DNA of 40,799 bases from an uncultured Clostridia bacterium (GTDB lineage: Bacteria; Bacillota; Clostridia; TANB77; CAG-508): the NCBI GenBank assembly GCA_944390535.1, contig CALXQV010000014.1:1-40799 (forward strand), given 5' to 3'. Each line of letters begins with the position of its first letter. Within the stretch, counting starts at the first letter, position 1. Positions 39,574 to 40,799 of the stretch are shown piece after piece. Under the pieces are notes generated by a model. It worked only from the letters and a program-made list of their open reading frames with translations, did not search any database and was not told where the DNA came from. The position numbers and the translations under genes were made by a program.

Positions 39574-40161
39574 ATGAAACAAGAAATAGAAAGAAAATAT
39601 ATGGTAAAGTATTTTCCAGAAAACTTAAAAATAGCAGAGATGTTGGATATACAACAAGCATTTATCTATAAAGATACGAACACAGTTATTAGAGTACGAA
39701 AGATACAAAACAAAAAGTTATATACAGAAGAATATATCTATACAGTAAAAACAAAGGGAGATTTAGAACTTTATGCAAAATCAGGTGTTGCTAGAGTATA
39801 TGAAATAGAAAGTCATATTCAAAAAGAAGAATTTCATGAATTAATAAAAAAGAAAATTAGCAACATAATAGAAAAGACAAGGCTGGTAATACCAATAGAA
39901 AATGACTTAACAGTAGAAGTAGACATTTATAAAAATGATTTACAAGACTTGATAACAGCAGAAGTAGAATTTCTAAATGACCATATAGCCAACACGTTTA
40001 AAAAACCAAAATGGCTAGGGGAAGAAATTGGATATACGGAATTATCCAATTGGAAGCTATCTAATATGACAAAAGAAGAGTGGAAGAAAAAAATAACAAA
40101 AGAAGATTTAGAAAACAATCGAAAAATTATTCTTGATTTAAAAAAGAATAACAAGTTATGA
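39574..40161 (+). CDS. CYTH domain protein (triphosphate tunnel enzyme)
   Basis: A 195-residue protein with the CYTH signature EIERKYMV (E-x-E-x-K form) at residues 4-11, further basic/acidic strands (VIRVRKIQ, YTVKTKG, VEVDIY, TAEVEFL) that build the tunnel, and a Lys-rich helical C-terminus. CYTH enzymes act on triphosphate substrates; small bacterial members are often inorganic triphosphatases. The substrate here is unknown. GAGGA lies 7 nt before ATG. It sits between grpE and dnaK in an operon where dnaK usually follows grpE directly. Confidence 0.85.
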   Translation: MKQEIERKYMVKYFPENLKIAEMLDIQQAFIYKDTNTVIRVRKIQNKKLYTEEYIYTVKTKGDLELYAKSGVARVYEIESHIQKEEFHELIKKKISNIIEKTRLVIPIENDLTVEVDIYKNDLQDLITAEVEFLNDHIANTFKKPKWLGEEIGYTELSNWKLSNMTKEEWKKKITKEDLENNRKIILDLKKNNKL

Positions 40162-40223
40162 AAGGTTTTAATTTTAAAAATATAAATTTTATTAAGGGCT
40201 TCGTTAAAAATAAAAAATCATAA

Positions 40224-40799
<576 letters not shown>

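Overview
The window comes from a low-GC, endospore-forming member of the Clostridia (Bacillota). The evidence is strongly A-rich coding strands with AGA/AAA/GGA codon preference, AAAGGAG-type ribosome binding sites, a GerA-type spore germination receptor operon, an uninterrupted pro-SigK gene, and several small Firmicutes families (DUF4364, DUF951, DUF1653, DUF368). The species cannot be named from this sequence.

Layout. 1-2.5 kb: the end of an unidentified gene, an elongator tRNA-Met with its own promoter and terminator, a DUF4364 gene, L-lactate dehydrogenase, and secG behind a structured leader. 2.7-9.3 kb: RNase R, then a leftward gerA-gerB-gerC-small membrane protein operon. 9.6-16.4 kb: a secreted transglutaminase-like protein, a P-loop/Asp23 fusion, cmk, plsC, typA, a Nudix hydrolase and the tRNA U34 O-methyltransferase trmR. 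16.4-22 kb: a very divergent RelA/SpoT-like protein sits between trmR and its usual partner, the U32 hydroxylase trhP; then a likely antisense-strand small RNA, a cysteine synthase and sigK. 22.5-27.4 kb: a DUF368 lipid-carrier transporter, a gltX operon, a Cys-rich membrane protein and a frameshifted engB. 27.4-31.8 kb: a leftward DUF1653-serS-purA operon and a CaCA-type exchanger. 31.9-37.4 kb: a remnant and four tandem paralogous genes for prepilin-like surface proteins. 37.4-40.8 kb: the hrcA-grpE-(CYTH)-dnaK heat-shock operon under two degenerate CIRCE operators.

Most interesting system. The four tandem genes (32058-37416) have near-identical N-terminal class III signal/transmembrane helices and conserved middle domains. 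Each ends in a 40-codon block that differs radically between copies, has no indels, and sits exactly 90 nt before the stop codon between constant flanks (YWLASR upstream, RPVVSL downstream). By hand alignment almost no invariant column of the block is an A. This is what adenine-directed mutagenesis by a diversity-generating retroelement (DGR) would leave. No reverse transcriptase or template repeat is visible here, so the array looks like a set of in-trans DGR targets that would display variable lectin-like heads on a pilus or pseudopilus.

A second theme is short inverted-repeat (REP/BIME-like) elements. They fill gaps inside operons (gerA/gerB, serS/purA, DUF1653/serS) and lie flush against stop codons and Shine-Dalgarno sites. 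Other points to check are the RelA/SpoT-like protein with a lost catalytic Asp and a long insertion, a germination C subunit without a lipobox, the engB frameshift, and the antisense small RNA.
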